Shown here: in pieces, positions 22,338 to 30,133 of the stretch
Position numbering within the stretch: position 1 is the first letter of the stretch
Layout: each line of letters opens with the position of its first letter
DNA from: Schleiferilactobacillus harbinensis DSM 16991
GTDB lineage: Bacteria; Bacillota; Bacilli; Lactobacillales; Lactobacillaceae
Direction: 5' to 3'
DNA length: 34,880 nt
Assembly: GCF_000425885.1 (NCBI RefSeq)
Contig: NZ_AUEH01000033.1
Span: forward strand, 1 to 34,880
Translations under genes and position numbers: made by a program
The notes under the pieces: model-generated
What the model was told of the DNA's origin: nothing
The model's database searches: none
What the model saw: the letters and a program-made list of their open reading frames with translations, nothing else

Positions 22338-23705
22338 ATGGCAAAATTCACAGTACCAGTACGCCAAGGCCAGGAACTGACGACCACCGTGCAGGATTTA
22401 ACTTATGAAGGGATGGGGGTCGTTAAGGTCGATAATTACCCGTTGTTTGTCGACAATGCATTGCCCGGTGAGGAGGTGACCGTATTGGTTACCCGCACAA
22501 ATAAACAATACGGCTTTGCTCGGGTGACCAAGCGGCTGACCACTAGTCCCGATCGGGTTGCCGGTGAATTCGCAGATTATTTGCAAACCGGCATTGCGCC
22601 GCTGGCCCACTTGAAATACTCTGCGCAGCTGCAATTCAAGCAAGATCAGGTCAAACACCTCTTTGCTGCCCAGCATCTCGATATTCCGGTGCTGCCTACA
22701 CTCCCCAGTCCCCAGCAAACCGGATACCGGAACAAGGCCCAGATTCCGGTGCAAATGATCAACGGTACGCTGACGACCGGCTTTTTCCGCAAACGAAGCC
22801 ATCATTTGGTCCCGTTGACAGATTTCTTCATTCAAGATCCGCGGATCGATGAGATCATCGTCACAGTTCGGGATATTCTTCGAGATCTGGACGTTACGGC
22901 GTATGATGAGCGCACTCGGCGCGGGCTGCTGCGGCATATTATGGTGCGGCGGGGGCATACGACCGGGGAAGTAATGATCGTCTTGGTGGTGACCCGGATC
23001 GTACCGATGTTGAAGCAAGCGGCGCAATTGATTGAAAAGGCCGTACCGGATCTGACTACGCTGGTGTGGAACGTGAATGCAGCCAATACCAATGTGATTT
23101 TGAGCGGCGACAATCAGATTATCAGTGGTCCCGGCTATATTGAAGATACCATTGGCGAACGGCGTTTCAAGATTTCGCCCCAGTCATTTTTCCAGATCAA
23201 CGCTGCTCAAACGCCGCGGTTGTATGCAATTGCCCAAAAACTGGCGGAATTTACTAGGCACGAGACGGTGATCGATGCCTATGCCGGGATCGGGACCATT
23301 GGCCTAACGATTGCCCCGCAAGTTGATCACGTGTACGGGATGGAAGTGGTCCCGGAGGCGGTGGCCGATGCGGAGGCCAACAAGGCACTGAATCGCATTG
23401 ATAATGCCGACTATATGGTGGGCACGGCGGAAGACGTCCTCCCCCGCTGGCAGCAGCAGGGGATCACCGCCGATGTGCTGATCGTGGACCCGCCCCGCAA
23501 AGGGTTGGCGGAATCCTTTATTACGACGGTGGGCGCGATGAAGATTCCTCGGGTGATCTACGTCAGTTGTAATCCGGCAACGCTGGCTCGGGATTTGGTC
23601 CGCTTCCAAGCCTTAGGCTACCAAGCGACGAGTCCCACCCAGGTCGTCGATATGTTTCCCCAGACACCCCACATTGAGAGTGTCACCCGATTAGATTTGA
23701 GGTGA
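22338..23705 (+). CDS. rlmD: 23S rRNA (uracil-C5)-methyltransferase, RlmD/RlmCD type
   Basis: 455 residues. It methylates uracil C5 in 23S rRNA using S-adenosylmethionine. An N-terminal TRAM domain (about 1-60, LTYEGMGVVKVDNYPLFV) binds RNA. The C-terminal Rossmann domain has VIDAYAGIGTIGL (SAM site), VDPPRKG, and VIYVSCNPATLARDL with the nucleophilic Cys. That Cys is the only one in the protein: the cysteines that hold a 4Fe-4S cluster in E. coli RlmD are absent (TGIAPLAHLKY lies where CGGC would be). Gram-positive relatives can modify both U747 and U1939; which applies here cannot be read from sequence. The start at 22338 has AAAGGA upstream; an upstream in-frame ATG lacks one. Confidence 0.92.
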   Translation: MAKFTVPVRQGQELTTTVQDLTYEGMGVVKVDNYPLFVDNALPGEEVTVLVTRTNKQYGFARVTKRLTTSPDRVAGEFADYLQTGIAPLAHLKYSAQLQFKQDQVKHLFAAQHLDIPVLPTLPSPQQTGYRNKAQIPVQMINGTLTTGFFRKRSHHLVPLTDFFIQDPRIDEIIVTVRDILRDLDVTAYDERTRRGLLRHIMVRRGHTTGEVMIVLVVTRIVPMLKQAAQLIEKAVPDLTTLVWNVNAANTNVILSGDNQIISGPGYIEDTIGERRFKISPQSFFQINAAQTPRLYAIAQKLAEFTRHETVIDAYAGIGTIGLTIAPQVDHVYGMEVVPEAVADAEANKALNRIDNADYMVGTAEDVLPRWQQQGITADVLIVDPPRKGLAESFITTVGAMKIPRVIYVSCNPATLARDLVRFQALGYQATSPTQVVDMFPQTPHIESVTRLDLR

Positions 23706-23709
23706 GTCC

Positions 23710-24459
23710 GTGCGTCGCCCTGATCCAATTTATACCAATACGTTTCGCCGGCATTGGGTCTGGTGGCTATTGCTGCTGCTCGCGGTGATCATCGCTGGGG
23801 TTTTGGCCTGGCGGTATTTTGCTCCCGTAGACCTGACCCGCGGCGAGTATCCCGTTAATGGGACTTTGGTCAGTCAAGAAGACGGAACGATTGATTTTCC
23901 GTCGTTGAAAAAGGCTGGGGCCCGTTTTGCTTATATTCATGCCGCCCAGGGGGCCAGCTATCAAGACGATCGGGTCGGCGAGAATTTGGCCAGTGCCCAG
24001 GGCGCCCAGCTTGCCGTCGGGGTGGAGCATGCCTTGAGTTTTGACACGACGCCAGCGGCCCAAATGGCGAATTTGACCAAGGCTGTGGCGGGCAACTGGG
24101 GCAATCTGCCGGTGGCGGTCACCCTGAGTTTGTACGGTACTTATGAAAGTACGCCGCCAGACAGGGCGCGGGTCACCGCACTGCTGAACTCAATGCAGAG
24201 TTTGCTGCAAAAAAACGGACGATCCATGATCGTCCGTACCACAACTGAGTTAGCTGATCGTTACGCCCTGACTGGTCATTATGCACTCTGGTACAGCGAC
24301 GCCCAAACCGCCGCGAAGACTGTGCTTTTTGTCCAGCGGGGCAAATTCCCCCATAATACTGCCTTACCCCTGGTGACTTTCAACGGTGATCGGACCCGCT
24401 GGCAACAACAATTCCATGTTACGCTGACGGCGCTGGCCCTTGCGGGTGCGCGGCCGTGA
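23710..24459 (+). CDS. GH25-like membrane-anchored protein without catalytic acids
   Basis: 249 residues from a GTG with GAGGTGAG just upstream, 4 bp after rlmD. A basic N-terminus and a strong Trp/Leu-rich membrane segment (about 15-36) anchor it with the rest outside. The exposed part follows the order of GH25 muramidases: a strand like G-x-D-V-S, an x-I-D-F segment (TIDFPSLKKAGARFAYI), the K-A-T-E-G strand, and D-x-x-x-x-N-L-x-x-A-x-G. But the catalytic positions differ. D-V-S is N-G-T (N50), K-A-T-E-G is H-A-A-Q-G (Q80), and the D-x-E strand reads V-T-L-S-L (137-141). It is therefore probably a glycan-binding or structural relative, not a lysozyme. A terminator for the opposite strand lies inside the gene at 24209-24237, and its 3' end overlaps the DUF4828 gene by 41 bp. 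Confidence 0.65.
   Translation: MRRPDPIYTNTFRRHWVWWLLLLLAVIIAGVLAWRYFAPVDLTRGEYPVNGTLVSQEDGTIDFPSLKKAGARFAYIHAAQGASYQDDRVGENLASAQGAQLAVGVEHALSFDTTPAAQMANLTKAVAGNWGNLPVAVTLSLYGTYESTPPDRARVTALLNSMQSLLQKNGRSMIVRTTTELADRYALTGHYALWYSDAQTAAKTVLFVQRGKFPHNTALPLVTFNGDRTRWQQQFHVTLTALALAGARP
24209..24237 (-). terminator. Minus-strand terminator inside the GH25-like gene
   Basis: On the minus strand: ACGGACGATC, 3-base loop, GATCGTCCGT, then TTTTTTT. The perfect 10-bp stem with a seven-T tail is the strongest terminator in the window. It lies 182 bases beyond the stop of the minus-strand DUF4828 gene, so that transcript would run antisense through the 3' end of the GH25-like gene. Confidence 0.85.
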
Positions 24460-24796
24460 TTGGATAATTCAGGTTGCTGGATTCGTCATAGACGGAAACC
24501 GGGCCGTGCTCGTTCGTATGCACGACCAATTGATAACCGAAATGATCGACAAAGGTCAGAGCGCTGCCATCTAAACCGGTAATATGGCCGGGCAGTTCTT
24601 GACCATCGATTTGAATGACGAGATCCGGGGTGATCTTCAGCAGGTGATTATGGTGGGTCTTGGTGTCCAAAAACGACCAGGTGCCGACGAAACGCTGTGA
24701 AAAGTCGGGTGCGGGTGCCTGCACTGTTTTAGCTTTCGGAACGATATGACGAGCAAAATGCTTAATGTTCGCCAATAAATGTAAAGACCGCATCAT
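24419..24796 (-). CDS. DUF4828-family protein
   Basis: 125 residues from ATG 24796, or 124 from ATG 24793, which has better spacing (7 bases) from the very strong AAAGGAGG. The sequence pattern F-V-G-T-W-S-F-x-D, LVIQIDGQELPG, LTFVDHFGYQL and VYDESSNLNYPI fits the small DUF4828 family, which I recall from lactobacilli and enterococci. It has no signal peptide or membrane segment. Function is unknown. The C-terminal Ala/Pro-rich end overlaps the GH25-like gene tail to tail by 41 bp. Confidence 0.75.
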   Translation of the reverse strand: MMRSLHLLANIKHFARHIVPKAKTVQAPAPDFSQRFVGTWSFLDTKTHHNHLLKITPDLVIQIDGQELPGHITGLDGSALTFVDHFGYQLVVHTNEHGPVSVYDESSNLNYPITAAHPQGPAPSA

Positions 24797-24890
24797 TCAT
24801 CCTCCTTTGATTCACAATTATCATACCATGGATATGTTGCAGACGGCTTACATTTGTGTTAGCAGTCAAAAAAGAAAGGAATCGGATACA

Positions 24891-25904
24891 ATGTTGAGAA
24901 TCGCAACAATTGGTACAAGTATGATTACCAACGAATTTATTGCCGCTGTGAAAGAAAATCCCCAAACCGAAGTCGGCGCCATTTATTCGCGGAATGCGGA
25001 TCGCGGGGCAGCGTTTGCGACGACCATTGGCCTGCCCAACGTGCCGGTTTATGATGATTTGGATACGCTGCTGGCCGATCCAACCATTGATTTAGTCTAC
25101 ATTGCTTCCCCTAACAACCTGCATTTTGATCAAACCAAAGCGGTGCTCTTGGCTGGTAAACACATGATCACAGAAAAGCCGGCCTTTACCAACCCGGACC
25201 AGTTCGCTGTGATCGCCCGCTTATTGAATGCCCGCAATCACCAGTATTATTTTGAAGCAGCGCGGCATATTCATACGCCGAACTTCATTAAAATGCAGCA
25301 TGCGCTGGCCGGACACACCGTGACCGGTGCGCTGCTCAGTTACGCGAAGTATTCCAGCCGGTATGATCAGGTCCTGGCCGGTGAAGAACCCAATATCTTC
25401 AGTCCCCGCTTTGCTGGCGGCGCTCTCCAAGATTTAGGGGTGTATTTGGTCTACGCTGCAATTGCCTTGTTCGGCAAACCGCTGGCGGCCCATTATGAAC
25501 CGCACATGCTGACCACTGGTGTCGATGGCGGCGGGGTGGGCACCTTGACCTATCCCAACTTCACCGTTGTGCTGCGTCCGGATAAGACTGTGCAAAGCCG
25601 AGTGCCGTCAGAGATCTATTTAGGCAAAGATACGGTATGGACCGACAATATTGCGGAATTGCAACAATTACGTTACTACCACGGCAGCGGGGAGCAGTTT
25701 GACGATCTTGCCACGACTCAGCCGGCCAATGGGATGAGCAGTGAATTAGCCCGATTTGTCGATATTATCCAGCAAAATGATCGGGCCGCCTTCGCGGAAC
25801 TATTCCAGTTGTCTGCCCGGGTAAACGAAGTCTTGTATGCACTGCGCCAGGATGCGGGCCTGCACTTTCCGGTCACGGTGGAGGCGGCAACTGATGACGA
25901 ATGA
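24891..25904 (+). CDS. Gfo/Idh/MocA-family oxidoreductase
   Basis: 337 residues. The start at 24891 has AAAGGAATCGG upstream; the open frame before it is the divergent promoter region. The N-terminal Rossmann fold is MLRIATIGTSMITNEFI, with SMI-T in place of the usual G-x-x-A. VYIASPNNLHFDQ and MITEKPAF are the catalytic-domain motifs with EKP intact, and GGALQDLGVYLVYAA is the conserved C-terminal helix. It should be an NAD(P)-dependent sugar or cyclitol dehydrogenase, substrate unknown. It is only distantly like the oxidoreductase at 5470-6471. Its end overlaps the helicase gene by 11 bp, so the two are probably cotranslated. Confidence 0.87.
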   Translation: MLRIATIGTSMITNEFIAAVKENPQTEVGAIYSRNADRGAAFATTIGLPNVPVYDDLDTLLADPTIDLVYIASPNNLHFDQTKAVLLAGKHMITEKPAFTNPDQFAVIARLLNARNHQYYFEAARHIHTPNFIKMQHALAGHTVTGALLSYAKYSSRYDQVLAGEEPNIFSPRFAGGALQDLGVYLVYAAIALFGKPLAAHYEPHMLTTGVDGGGVGTLTYPNFTVVLRPDKTVQSRVPSEIYLGKDTVWTDNIAELQQLRYYHGSGEQFDDLATTQPANGMSSELARFVDIIQQNDRAAFAELFQLSARVNEVLYALRQDAGLHFPVTVEAATDDE

Positions 25905-27159
25905 AGAAAAAGCGGCCCAACTGTGGCAGCAGACGGGCTTTGCCCAGCAGACGGTGATCCAGACCGCGGTGGCCGCACCGTTGCTGGCCGGTCAGTCCGT
26001 CGCTGGCGTGGCGCCGACTGGTTCCGGGAAGACTCTGGCCTATGGGATCCCGACACTGAGCCGGCTCACACCGGGGGCTGGGTTGCAGTTGGTGATCATT
26101 GTGCCCGCCCAGGAGCTGGCGATCCAGATTCGAGATGTGTTGACGCCTTTGGCTAAAACGCTAGACCTTGGGTTCCAAGGCTTGATTGGCAGTGCCAACC
26201 GGGAGCGGCAAATCAAACGTCTGCGCGAAAAGCCCGAAGCGGTGGTCGCCACCGTTGGCCGCTTCATCGATTTGCTGGAAGAGGGCAAACTGCGGCTGGA
26301 TACCGTCAAAACCCTGATCGTCGATGAGTTCGATTCGTTTGAACCGGATGCGTTGGCGGATATTCTCAGCATTCGCCGGGGCGGTCTGCCGCAAACGGCG
26401 AATCTGGGTTTGTTCTCGGCTACTGACAGTCAGGCAATTTTAGGCGAATTCAAGGCAGCGTGGCCAGAGTTGACCTTAGTCGACGAAACCAAGACGGACA
26501 AGAGCCGAGGGCCGGTCAAACATTTACTGCTGGATCGGCAGATGATCGGCAAAATTCAAGTGTTGGAGCGCTTAGCCCGGGAAAAGCACCAGCGGATCTT
26601 TGTCTTTTTCAACCATAAGCACGTCCTGCAAAAAGTGGCTAGTCAGCTGCGCTACCAGCATGTGCCGGCCAGTATGCTGATCACCGATGGCCGGCAAGTC
26701 CAGCGGGCTGAAGCCTTGCAGGACTTCCGCAGCGGGAAAGTACCATTACTGCTGACCACCGATGTGGCCGCCCGGGGGTTGGATGTGGCTGATGTGACGG
26801 CAGTGGTCAATTTTGAGCTGCCGGACACCTTGACGACCTACATTCACCGCACTGGCCGTACCGGCCGGCAGGGGGCCCCAGGGACGATTTATAACCTGGG
26901 AAATGACCATGATCTGCGGGATCTGCGCCATTTGGTGGGGGACCGCATTGCCCTAGAAACTGAACCTGGGGAAACTAAGCCGACGGCAAAGCATCAGCCG
27001 GCAAATTCCGCAACAACCAGTGAGCCCCCTGCACCCTCTGCGCGCAAACCGCGAAAGAAGGCGCTCACCAGTGCTGAAGAGGAGGAAGCCAGTGCCAAAA
27101 AGCGGAAGAAGCGCAAGGAACGCTGGCGGAACAAAAAGAACGTGGGCAAGCACTGGTAA
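25894..27159 (+). CDS. DEAD-box-type RNA helicase with DEFD motif II
   Basis: 421 residues. It should unwind or remodel RNA with ATP. Visible motifs: APTGSGKT (Walker A, 40-47), PAQELA (71-76) where most relatives have PTREL, VATVGRFIDLL where T-P-G-R is usual, VDEFDSFE (motif II, 143-150) with DEFD instead of DEAD, SATDS, TTDVAARGLDV and HRTGRTGRQG. The ATPase residues Asp-Glu and the Arg finger motif are kept. After about residue 365 comes a basic low-complexity tail rich in Lys and Arg (AKKRKKRKERWRNKKN), likely an RNA-binding extension. Start at 25894 lies inside the preceding oxidoreductase gene, with GGAGG 9 bases upstream. Which Bacillus helicase it corresponds to is not clear. Confidence 0.88.
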   Translation: MTNEEKAAQLWQQTGFAQQTVIQTAVAAPLLAGQSVAGVAPTGSGKTLAYGIPTLSRLTPGAGLQLVIIVPAQELAIQIRDVLTPLAKTLDLGFQGLIGSANRERQIKRLREKPEAVVATVGRFIDLLEEGKLRLDTVKTLIVDEFDSFEPDALADILSIRRGGLPQTANLGLFSATDSQAILGEFKAAWPELTLVDETKTDKSRGPVKHLLLDRQMIGKIQVLERLAREKHQRIFVFFNHKHVLQKVASQLRYQHVPASMLITDGRQVQRAEALQDFRSGKVPLLLTTDVAARGLDVADVTAVVNFELPDTLTTYIHRTGRTGRQGAPGTIYNLGNDHDLRDLRHLVGDRIALETEPGETKPTAKHQPANSATTSEPPAPSARKPRKKALTSAEEEEASAKKRKKRKERWRNKKNVGKHW

Positions 27160-27160
27160 T

Positions 27161-27179
27161 TGTTATTTTAAAAATAACA
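27161..27179. other. AT-rich palindrome after the helicase gene
   Basis: TGTTATTTT-A-AAAATAACA is a perfect 9-bp inverted repeat starting 2 bases after the helicase stop. It may form the first of two hairpins ending that transcript. Confidence 0.5.
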
Positions 27180-27208
27180 GCCACCGGCTTCTCCAAAATC
27201 CCGGTCTG

Positions 27209-27240
27209 AACGCGTTTGCAGAGATGCAGACGCGTTTTTT
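27209..27240 (+). terminator. Terminator after the helicase gene
   Basis: AACGCGTTTGCA-GAGA-TGCAGACGCGTT (one G-U pair) runs directly into a T-run ending at 27240. It isolates the helicase unit from the PTS operon. Confidence 0.88.
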
Positions 27241-27291
27241 ACCGAGAATCATGAATTCGTTCCCAAAAGGGCCCAAATAACTGTTATTATT

Positions 27292-27335
27292 GTTGCTGGA
27301 CGTTTTTTCAATGTGTTATGCTGAAAACGTGGGAA
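27292..27335 (+). promoter_or_regulatory. Weak promoter and possible cre site before the PTS operon
   Basis: TTGCTG (27292) and TATGCT (27317) are 19 bases apart. TGAAAACGTGGGAA (27322-27335) matches a CcpA cre box well in its left half only. Catabolite control is expected for such an operon, but the sites are poor. Confidence 0.25.
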
Positions 27336-27378
27336 ACAGCATAGCACCAAAAATCATTTAAGAAAGCAGGTGGACATA

Positions 27379-27711
27379 TTGGCAGATGAAGATAACGACA
27401 ACATGGAAGCTGTCATGGGTCTTATTATTAACGGTGGCAACGCCAAGAGCAGCGCCATGGAGGCCATTATGGCCGCAAAGAAGAACGACTTTGAAACGGC
27501 GGATCAGAAGCTGAAGGATGCGGATAACGCGCTGACGGATGCACACAACGCCCAAACGGGGATGCTGACGCAGGAAGCGCAAGGCAACCACGTCAAGGTC
27601 ACACTTTTGATGGTCCATGCCCAAGATCACATCATGAATGCCATTACTTTCCGGGACTTAGCCGGGGAAATCGTTGATTTGTACAAACGGTTAGCTAAGG
27701 AAGGCAAGTAA
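27379..27711 (+). CDS. PTS lactose/cellobiose-class IIA component
   Basis: 110 residues from a TTG at 27379 with AGGTGG five bases before it; a GTG at 27370 would add three residues but overlaps that site. IIA takes phosphate from HPr on a His and passes it to IIB. The family signature VTLLMVHAQDHIMNA carries the phospho-His (LMVHAQDH). Other conserved parts are EAVMGLIINGGNAKSSAMEAI and LKDADNALTDAHNAQTGML, which form the trimeric helical bundle. It is the first gene of the operon and is separated from IIC by 99 bp that include a 10-bp hairpin (27729-27750) with no T-run. No IIB gene follows. Confidence 0.92.
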   Translation: MADEDNDNMEAVMGLIINGGNAKSSAMEAIMAAKKNDFETADQKLKDADNALTDAHNAQTGMLTQEAQGNHVKVTLLMVHAQDHIMNAITFRDLAGEIVDLYKRLAKEGK

Positions 27712-27810
27712 ACACCGACCACCTGTGCCGGTCACCGGGCGGTGGCCGGCCTTGCTGTCCTCGGAACCGGGGTGAGGGCAGGTGGGTGAAAAATCGAGAG
27801 GAGAAACTTC

Positions 27811-29220
27811 ATGAACGGATTAATACGCTGGTTGGAGAAGTACATCGTGCCAGTGGCGACCAAAATCGGCTCAATTCGCTGGCTGGTTGCTCTGCGGGAT
27901 GCTTTTATCGCCACAATGCCGGCCACTATGGCCGGCTCCATCGCATTAATTTTAAACACGTTTGTGCGGGATATTCCGACACAAATGGGTTGGACCAAAT
28001 TTGCTGAGTCCATGCAATGGCTGATCGGGATCAACGGCCAAGTTTGGACCGGTACCATCGCCGTGATCGGCTTGATCTTTGCGGCGACCTTCGGCTATCA
28101 TATGGCCAAGCAGTACAAAGTTGAGCCGCTGTCCGGCGGGATCGTGACCTTGGGTGCCTTCCTGATGGCCTTGACCCAAGCAGCTAATGTGACGACGGCA
28201 TTACCGCGCGCCATCACGGGCGCGGCGGCTAAGACTTTGACGGAAGCCGGCGCGACGCTGACTACCGTTAAGGATGCCGCTACCGGCAAAATGGTGCATC
28301 ATTTAGGTACCAGCGGCTGGGGTTTCTTCAATTTTAACGGCCAATTCGGTTCCCAAGGGCTGTTCACCGCCATGATCATTGGCGGCGTTGCCATTGCCAT
28401 CTACATCTTCCTGATGAAGAAGAACATCACCATCAAGATGCCCGACGGTGTGCCGCCCGCGGTCACGCAAGCCTTCGCCGCGATCATTCCGGCGTCCGCG
28501 GCGTTCTATGTCGTCGGTATCTTCACTTGGGGCTTCACCAAGCTGACTAACCAAGCTTTCGTGGATTGGGTGGCCAAAGTGATTCAAGAACCGTTGCTGC
28601 ATGCGTCCCAGGGGTATGGGATGGTTCTGCTGCTGACGGTTCTAGTCCAGATCTTTTGGTTCTTTGGGATCCACGGGACCAACGTGTTGGGCCCAATCCT
28701 GGATGCCATTTGGCTGACTGCCCAGTATCAGAACATCAATACCGCAGCGGCTAATCCAGGCGCTAAACTGCCATTCCTTTGGACCCGGACATCCTTTGAC
28801 CTGTATGCTTGGATGGGCGGTGCCGGCAGTACGCTGATCCTGCTTATTGCGATTTTCATTTTCTCCAAACGGCCGGATGAACGCGCGGTGGCGAACTTGG
28901 CCATTGCCCCGGGGATCTTCAACATTAATGAACCGGTTATGTTCGGTCTGCCCATCGTGCTGAATGCCATCTACTTCATTCCGTTCGTGTTGGCCCCAAC
29001 CGTCATGGTCTCCATCGCCTACTTCGCGGTGACCCACGGGTTGGTCGCCCCGATCAAGAACCAAGTGGTGTGGAATATTCCGCCGTTCTTCAACTCGTTC
29101 CTGGCCACGGCCGATTGGCGTGCGCCGGTATTGCAACTGATTAACTTCGCCGTGGGCTTCCTGATTTGGGCACCATTTGTTATCGCGTCCAATCGGATCA
29201 AGCCAGACGAGATTTCGTAA
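27811..29220 (+). CDS. PTS lactose/cellobiose-class IIC transporter
   Basis: 469 residues, an integral membrane sugar channel with about ten membrane segments. It imports and helps phosphorylate a disaccharide such as cellobiose or a related beta-glucoside. Family signatures: the N-terminal amphipathic FIATMPATMAGSIALIL, FWFFGIHGTNVLGPI (the conserved GIHG loop), and GIFNINEPVMFGLPIVLN. GAGGAGAAAC precedes the ATG. It lies between the IIA gene and three small genes; no IIB domain is fused to it. A central loop (about 135-175, Ala/Thr-rich) is longer than I expect. Confidence 0.93.
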   Translation: MNGLIRWLEKYIVPVATKIGSIRWLVALRDAFIATMPATMAGSIALILNTFVRDIPTQMGWTKFAESMQWLIGINGQVWTGTIAVIGLIFAATFGYHMAKQYKVEPLSGGIVTLGAFLMALTQAANVTTALPRAITGAAAKTLTEAGATLTTVKDAATGKMVHHLGTSGWGFFNFNGQFGSQGLFTAMIIGGVAIAIYIFLMKKNITIKMPDGVPPAVTQAFAAIIPASAAFYVVGIFTWGFTKLTNQAFVDWVAKVIQEPLLHASQGYGMVLLLTVLVQIFWFFGIHGTNVLGPILDAIWLTAQYQNINTAAANPGAKLPFLWTRTSFDLYAWMGGAGSTLILLIAIFIFSKRPDERAVANLAIAPGIFNINEPVMFGLPIVLNAIYFIPFVLAPTVMVSIAYFAVTHGLVAPIKNQVVWNIPPFFNSFLATADWRAPVLQLINFAVGFLIWAPFVIASNRIKPDEIS

Positions 29221-29235
29221 AGGAGTAATCAATTA

Positions 29236-29460
29236 ATGATTTTCTTGAATGCACCGATCCAACAGGATAAGATTATTGCCTTGCTGGATGATCAAACTGT
29301 GAATGGGGTCCACTACAAGCTCACCAGTCACAATGGTATGAAACTGGTCTTCCAGACGGATGCTGACGACTTAGAGGCGGCGGCAGCCAATGCGAAGAAG
29401 GCAATCAAGGCCCAGCAGTGGGGCAGCGTGCTGTTCTTCCAGGCAGGCGTCGAGAAGTAA
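29236..29460 (+). CDS. Small protein of the PTS operon, unknown function
   Basis: 74 residues. I do not recognise it. The ATG has AAAGGAG 12 bases upstream, 15 bp after the IIC stop. It has no Cys, so it is not a IIB component, which would be about 100 residues with a phospho-Cys near the N-terminus. It looks like a compact soluble alpha/beta fold: strand IFLNAP, helix, strand YKLTSH, strand KLVFQTDA, an Ala-rich helix, and VLFFQAG. Its stop overlaps the next start (TAATG), so it is translationally coupled. Confidence 0.75.
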   Translation: MIFLNAPIQQDKIIALLDDQTVNGVHYKLTSHNGMKLVFQTDADDLEAAAANAKKAIKAQQWGSVLFFQAGVEK

Positions 29461-29660
29461 TGCGCAAGCGCAGTCTGTTCATCATGAGCTTGGGCTTGTT
29501 GATGATGGTGTTTAGTCCCTTCTACGGGAGTGCCACCCATCTCAATTATTGGTGGCTGGGCGGCGGGGCCTTCGTGCTCCTGATTGGGATCTATGACGCT
29601 GTCATGGGTTATCGCTTAGCCGCCAAGGGAAAGGAGCATTCGCAGAAACATGGAGATTAA
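29460..29660 (+). CDS. Small two-helix membrane protein of the PTS operon
   Basis: 66 residues from the ATG at 29460, which shares its A with the stop of the gene before. Two hydrophobic stretches (about 5-22 and 30-48) suggest a hairpin membrane protein with a charged C-terminal tail (AAKGKEHSQKHGD). No known domain. The start is supported by coupling rather than by a strong ribosome site. It overlaps the DUF3284 gene by 11 bp. Confidence 0.7.
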   Translation: MRKRSLFIMSLGLLMMVFSPFYGSATHLNYWWLGGGAFVLLIGIYDAVMGYRLAAKGKEHSQKHGD

Positions 29661-30087
29661 ACAAACACTGAATGTGCCGGCGAAGTATCTCTGGCACAAA
29701 ATCATCGAGTCCGTTTTGTATGATGCCCGGCGACAGACTGGGAAACCGCTTCAGGAGACCCAATTGGCCGGTCTGAAGTACACTAAAACGTTCGCCAATC
29801 ACCAGCAGGCCACGTTGCAGATCCTGACCCTGGAACCGAATCAGGAGTATGCTTACACGACCACCACGTCCCGTAATGCGTACACGGTACGCTACGCGCT
29901 CACAGCGGTGGATGCAGAGCATACGACCCTGGTCTATACTGAAAAGATTGATTCCAAGGGCGGTCTGCAACGGGCCAACGATATCTTGACCAGTTTCCTG
30001 CTGGGTTGGGGCCGTAAGCGCAACTTCAAGAAGATGCTGGCGAAAATGACCGAAGAGTACCATCAAGACGGTCAGGCCGCCAGCTGA
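29650..30087 (+). CDS. DUF3284-family protein
   Basis: 145 residues. It matches the DUF3284 pattern: MEIKQTLNVPAKYLWHKIIESVLYDARRQTGK at the N-terminus, then GLKYTKTF, AYTTTTSRNAYTVRY and VYTEKIDS. The fold looks like a START/polyketide-cyclase-type helix-grip, which binds small hydrophobic ligands, but that is inference. Members usually lie in lactose/cellobiose PTS operons in lactobacilli and enterococci, as here; their role is unknown to me. The ATG at 29650 lies inside the preceding gene, with AAAGGAG 13 bases upstream. Confidence 0.85.
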   Translation: MEIKQTLNVPAKYLWHKIIESVLYDARRQTGKPLQETQLAGLKYTKTFANHQQATLQILTLEPNQEYAYTTTTSRNAYTVRYALTAVDAEHTTLVYTEKIDSKGGLQRANDILTSFLLGWGRKRNFKKMLAKMTEEYHQDGQAAS

Positions 30088-30093
30088 TCACAC

Positions 30094-30122
30094 TTTACAA
30101 CCTGCGTGTCGTTCTATATCAT
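30094..30122 (+). promoter_or_regulatory. Promoter of the tRNA-Arg gene
   Basis: TTTACA (30094-30099), 17-base spacer, TATCAT (30117-30122). It starts 6 bp after the DUF3284 stop and places the start about 6 bases before the tRNA. Confidence 0.6.
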
Positions 30123-30133
30123 AGACTGAGTAT

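Noticed and set aside
24765-24890. N-terminal extension of the second Gfo/Idh/MocA protein
   Set aside because: The extra residues lie over the divergent promoter region and lack a ribosome site; the Rossmann fold begins at 24891.
28642-29232. A 196-codon minus-strand frame through the PTS IIC gene
   Set aside because: Antisense shadow of an obvious membrane transporter; no ribosome site or recognisable domain.
29236-29460. IIB component of the PTS operon
   Set aside because: The product has no Cys and is too short, so it cannot carry the phospho-Cys of a lactose/cellobiose IIB.
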